Origin: Alkalitalea saponilacus
Lineage (GTDB): Bacteria; Bacteroidota; Bacteroidia; Bacteroidales; Marinilabiliaceae
Reading direction: 5' to 3'
Assembly (NCBI RefSeq): GCF_900168165.1
Contig: NZ_FUYV01000008.1
Span: forward strand, 78,183-142,182
Length of the DNA stretch: 64,000 nucleotides
The notes under the pieces are model-generated. The model saw nothing but the letters and a program-made list of their open reading frames with translations. It was not told where the DNA came from and did not search any database. The position numbers and the translations under genes are program-made. This document shows, one piece after another, positions 63,299 to 64,000 of this stretch (the first letter of the stretch is position 1; every line of letters starts with the position of its first letter).

Positions 63299-64000
63299 CT
63301 AAATTTTCTTATGTGTCTTATGTGGTTCGGCAATGAAATTGTGATTCCGCATAAAACCATTGAATTTTGTCCGTTTTACAGCAGATCCTCTGAAAAGTTC
63401 AGAGAACTTTTCGGGTGTAAGTTTTTCCCATTCTACTGGAGTCATTTTCAGTAGTTGTTCCGAAGGCCTAAAATCCGGTTCGTCAGTGTCTTTTGCTTTT
63501 CGATTCCAGGGGCAAACTTCCTGACAAATATCACAGCCAAATACCCAGCCATCCAATTTCCCTTCAAAGTTTTCGGGTATGTCATCTCTGTTTTCAATGG
63601 TAAGATAAGAGATGCAGCGGTTGGAATCAATTTGCCTATGAGGCAGAATGGCTTGTGTAGGGCAGGCATCGATGCATCGGGTACATCCGCCACAACCGTC
63701 GTTTACAGTTGTTTGATTGTAGGGTAGCTCCAAATTAACTACCAGTTCTGCAATGAACACCCATGAACCAAGTTTCCGGTTTATCAGCATGCTGTTTTTT
63801 CCAATCCAACCCAAACCTGCTTTTACGGCAAGAGTTCTTTCCAGAAGGGGGGCGGAGTCCACGAAGTATCTTCCCTGTAAATCCGGGTAGATGTGTTCGC
63901 GTATATAATCGAAAAGAACAGATAGTTTTTTACGAATGGTGTCGTGGTAGTCTTTCCCGTAGGCGTATCGTGAGATTTTTGGAAAGTTAGTTGAAAGCTG
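63299..64000 (-). CDS. queG: Epoxyqueuosine reductase QueG (5' end beyond window)
   Basis: Cobalamin- and Fe-S-dependent enzyme that reduces epoxyqueuosine to queuosine in tRNA. The frame is open to the window edge, so the N-terminus is missing; 233 residues are visible. Seen: SRYAYGKDYHDTIRKKL, FVDSAPLLERTLAVKAGLGW, IGKNSMLINRKLGSW, then two [4Fe-4S] motifs: CGGCTRCIDACPTQAI and CDICQEVCPWN. The C-terminus ends FNGFMRNHNFIAEPHKTHKKI; the last nine residues are encoded by a dispersed repeat (63307-63326). There is no HEAT-repeat domain after the Fe-S region, so this is the short form. Confidence 0.96.
   Translation of the reverse strand, partial: QLSTNFPKISRYAYGKDYHDTIRKKLSVLFDYIREHIYPDLQGRYFVDSAPLLERTLAVKAGLGWIGKNSMLINRKLGSWVFIAELVVNLELPYNQTTVNDGCGGCTRCIDACPTQAILPHRQIDSNRCISYLTIENRDDIPENFEGKLDGWVFGCDICQEVCPWNRKAKDTDEPDFRPSEQLLKMTPVEWEKLTPEKFSELFRGSAVKRTKFNGFMRNHNFIAEPHKTHKKI
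63307..63326. repeat. 20-nt dispersed repeat, copy 2, inside the queG 3' end
   Basis: CTTATGTGTCTTATGTGGTT, the exact reverse complement of 3423-3442. It encodes PHKTHK near the QueG C-terminus. Confidence 0.8.

Overview
The window looks like chromosomal DNA from a Bacteroidota bacterium, probably near Bacteroidales/Marinilabiliales. The evidence is type IX secretion (T9SS) and gliding genes (gldH, porX, sprE/porW, a secreted protein with a C-terminal sorting domain), an S46 dipeptidyl peptidase, a DUF4296 lipoprotein, weak Shine-Dalgarno sites, and a promoter of the form TTTG-N20-TATCTTTG. The sequence is AT-rich and gene-dense. I found no rRNA, tRNA, CRISPR array, phage or transposase gene. 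The genus is not determined.

Layout. Positions 1-9.3 kb hold exported and housekeeping genes: a partial S46 peptidase, a small beta-barrel, rnhB, a glutaminyl-cyclase lipoprotein, cysS and a large T9SS cargo protein; two stretches of degenerate heptanucleotide repeats lie here. 9.8-20.5 kb: an MscS-type channel, two tandem hybrid histidine kinases, a FISUMP-domain protein and a MORN-like protein. 21-26 kb: rnr, a TetR regulator, metA, rnhA, marC. 26.3-33.2 kb: a Wzi-like protein and a polyprenyl-phosphate sugar transferase, a DUF4296 lipoprotein, a shortened amidohydrolase-like protein, cysQ, pgk. 33.5-39.9 kb: folB, holB-ricT-gldH, a hairpin-rich MITE-like element, trmB, an alkyltransferase-like gene, mrp and a NifU-type protein. 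39.9-48.1 kb: alanine dehydrogenase, tsaE, porX and sprE/porW on the minus strand, with a divergent NtrC-like regulator that lacks the GAFTGA loop. 48.3-60.7 kb: gcvH, kdsB, and a glycogen cluster made of a branching enzyme facing a four-gene operon (debranching enzyme, GT4, GH57, and a glycogen synthase-phosphorylase fusion). 61-64 kb: a GSCFA protein, an alpha/beta hydrolase and a partial queG.

How the genes work together. The glycogen genes could make, branch, trim and phosphorolyse an intracellular alpha-glucan. The T9SS theme runs through the window: cargo (6.7 kb), a lipoprotein linked to gliding (gldH), the response regulator PorX beside its functional partner SprE/PorW, and a glutaminyl cyclase that would cap the N-terminal Gln seen after several predicted signal peptides here. 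The most unusual non-coding features are the roughly 250-bp array of six hairpins bounded by inverted repeats at 36894-37146, the 23-unit heptamer array at 3572-3742, and a 20-nt sequence repeated exactly 60 kb apart, one copy of which encodes the end of queG.
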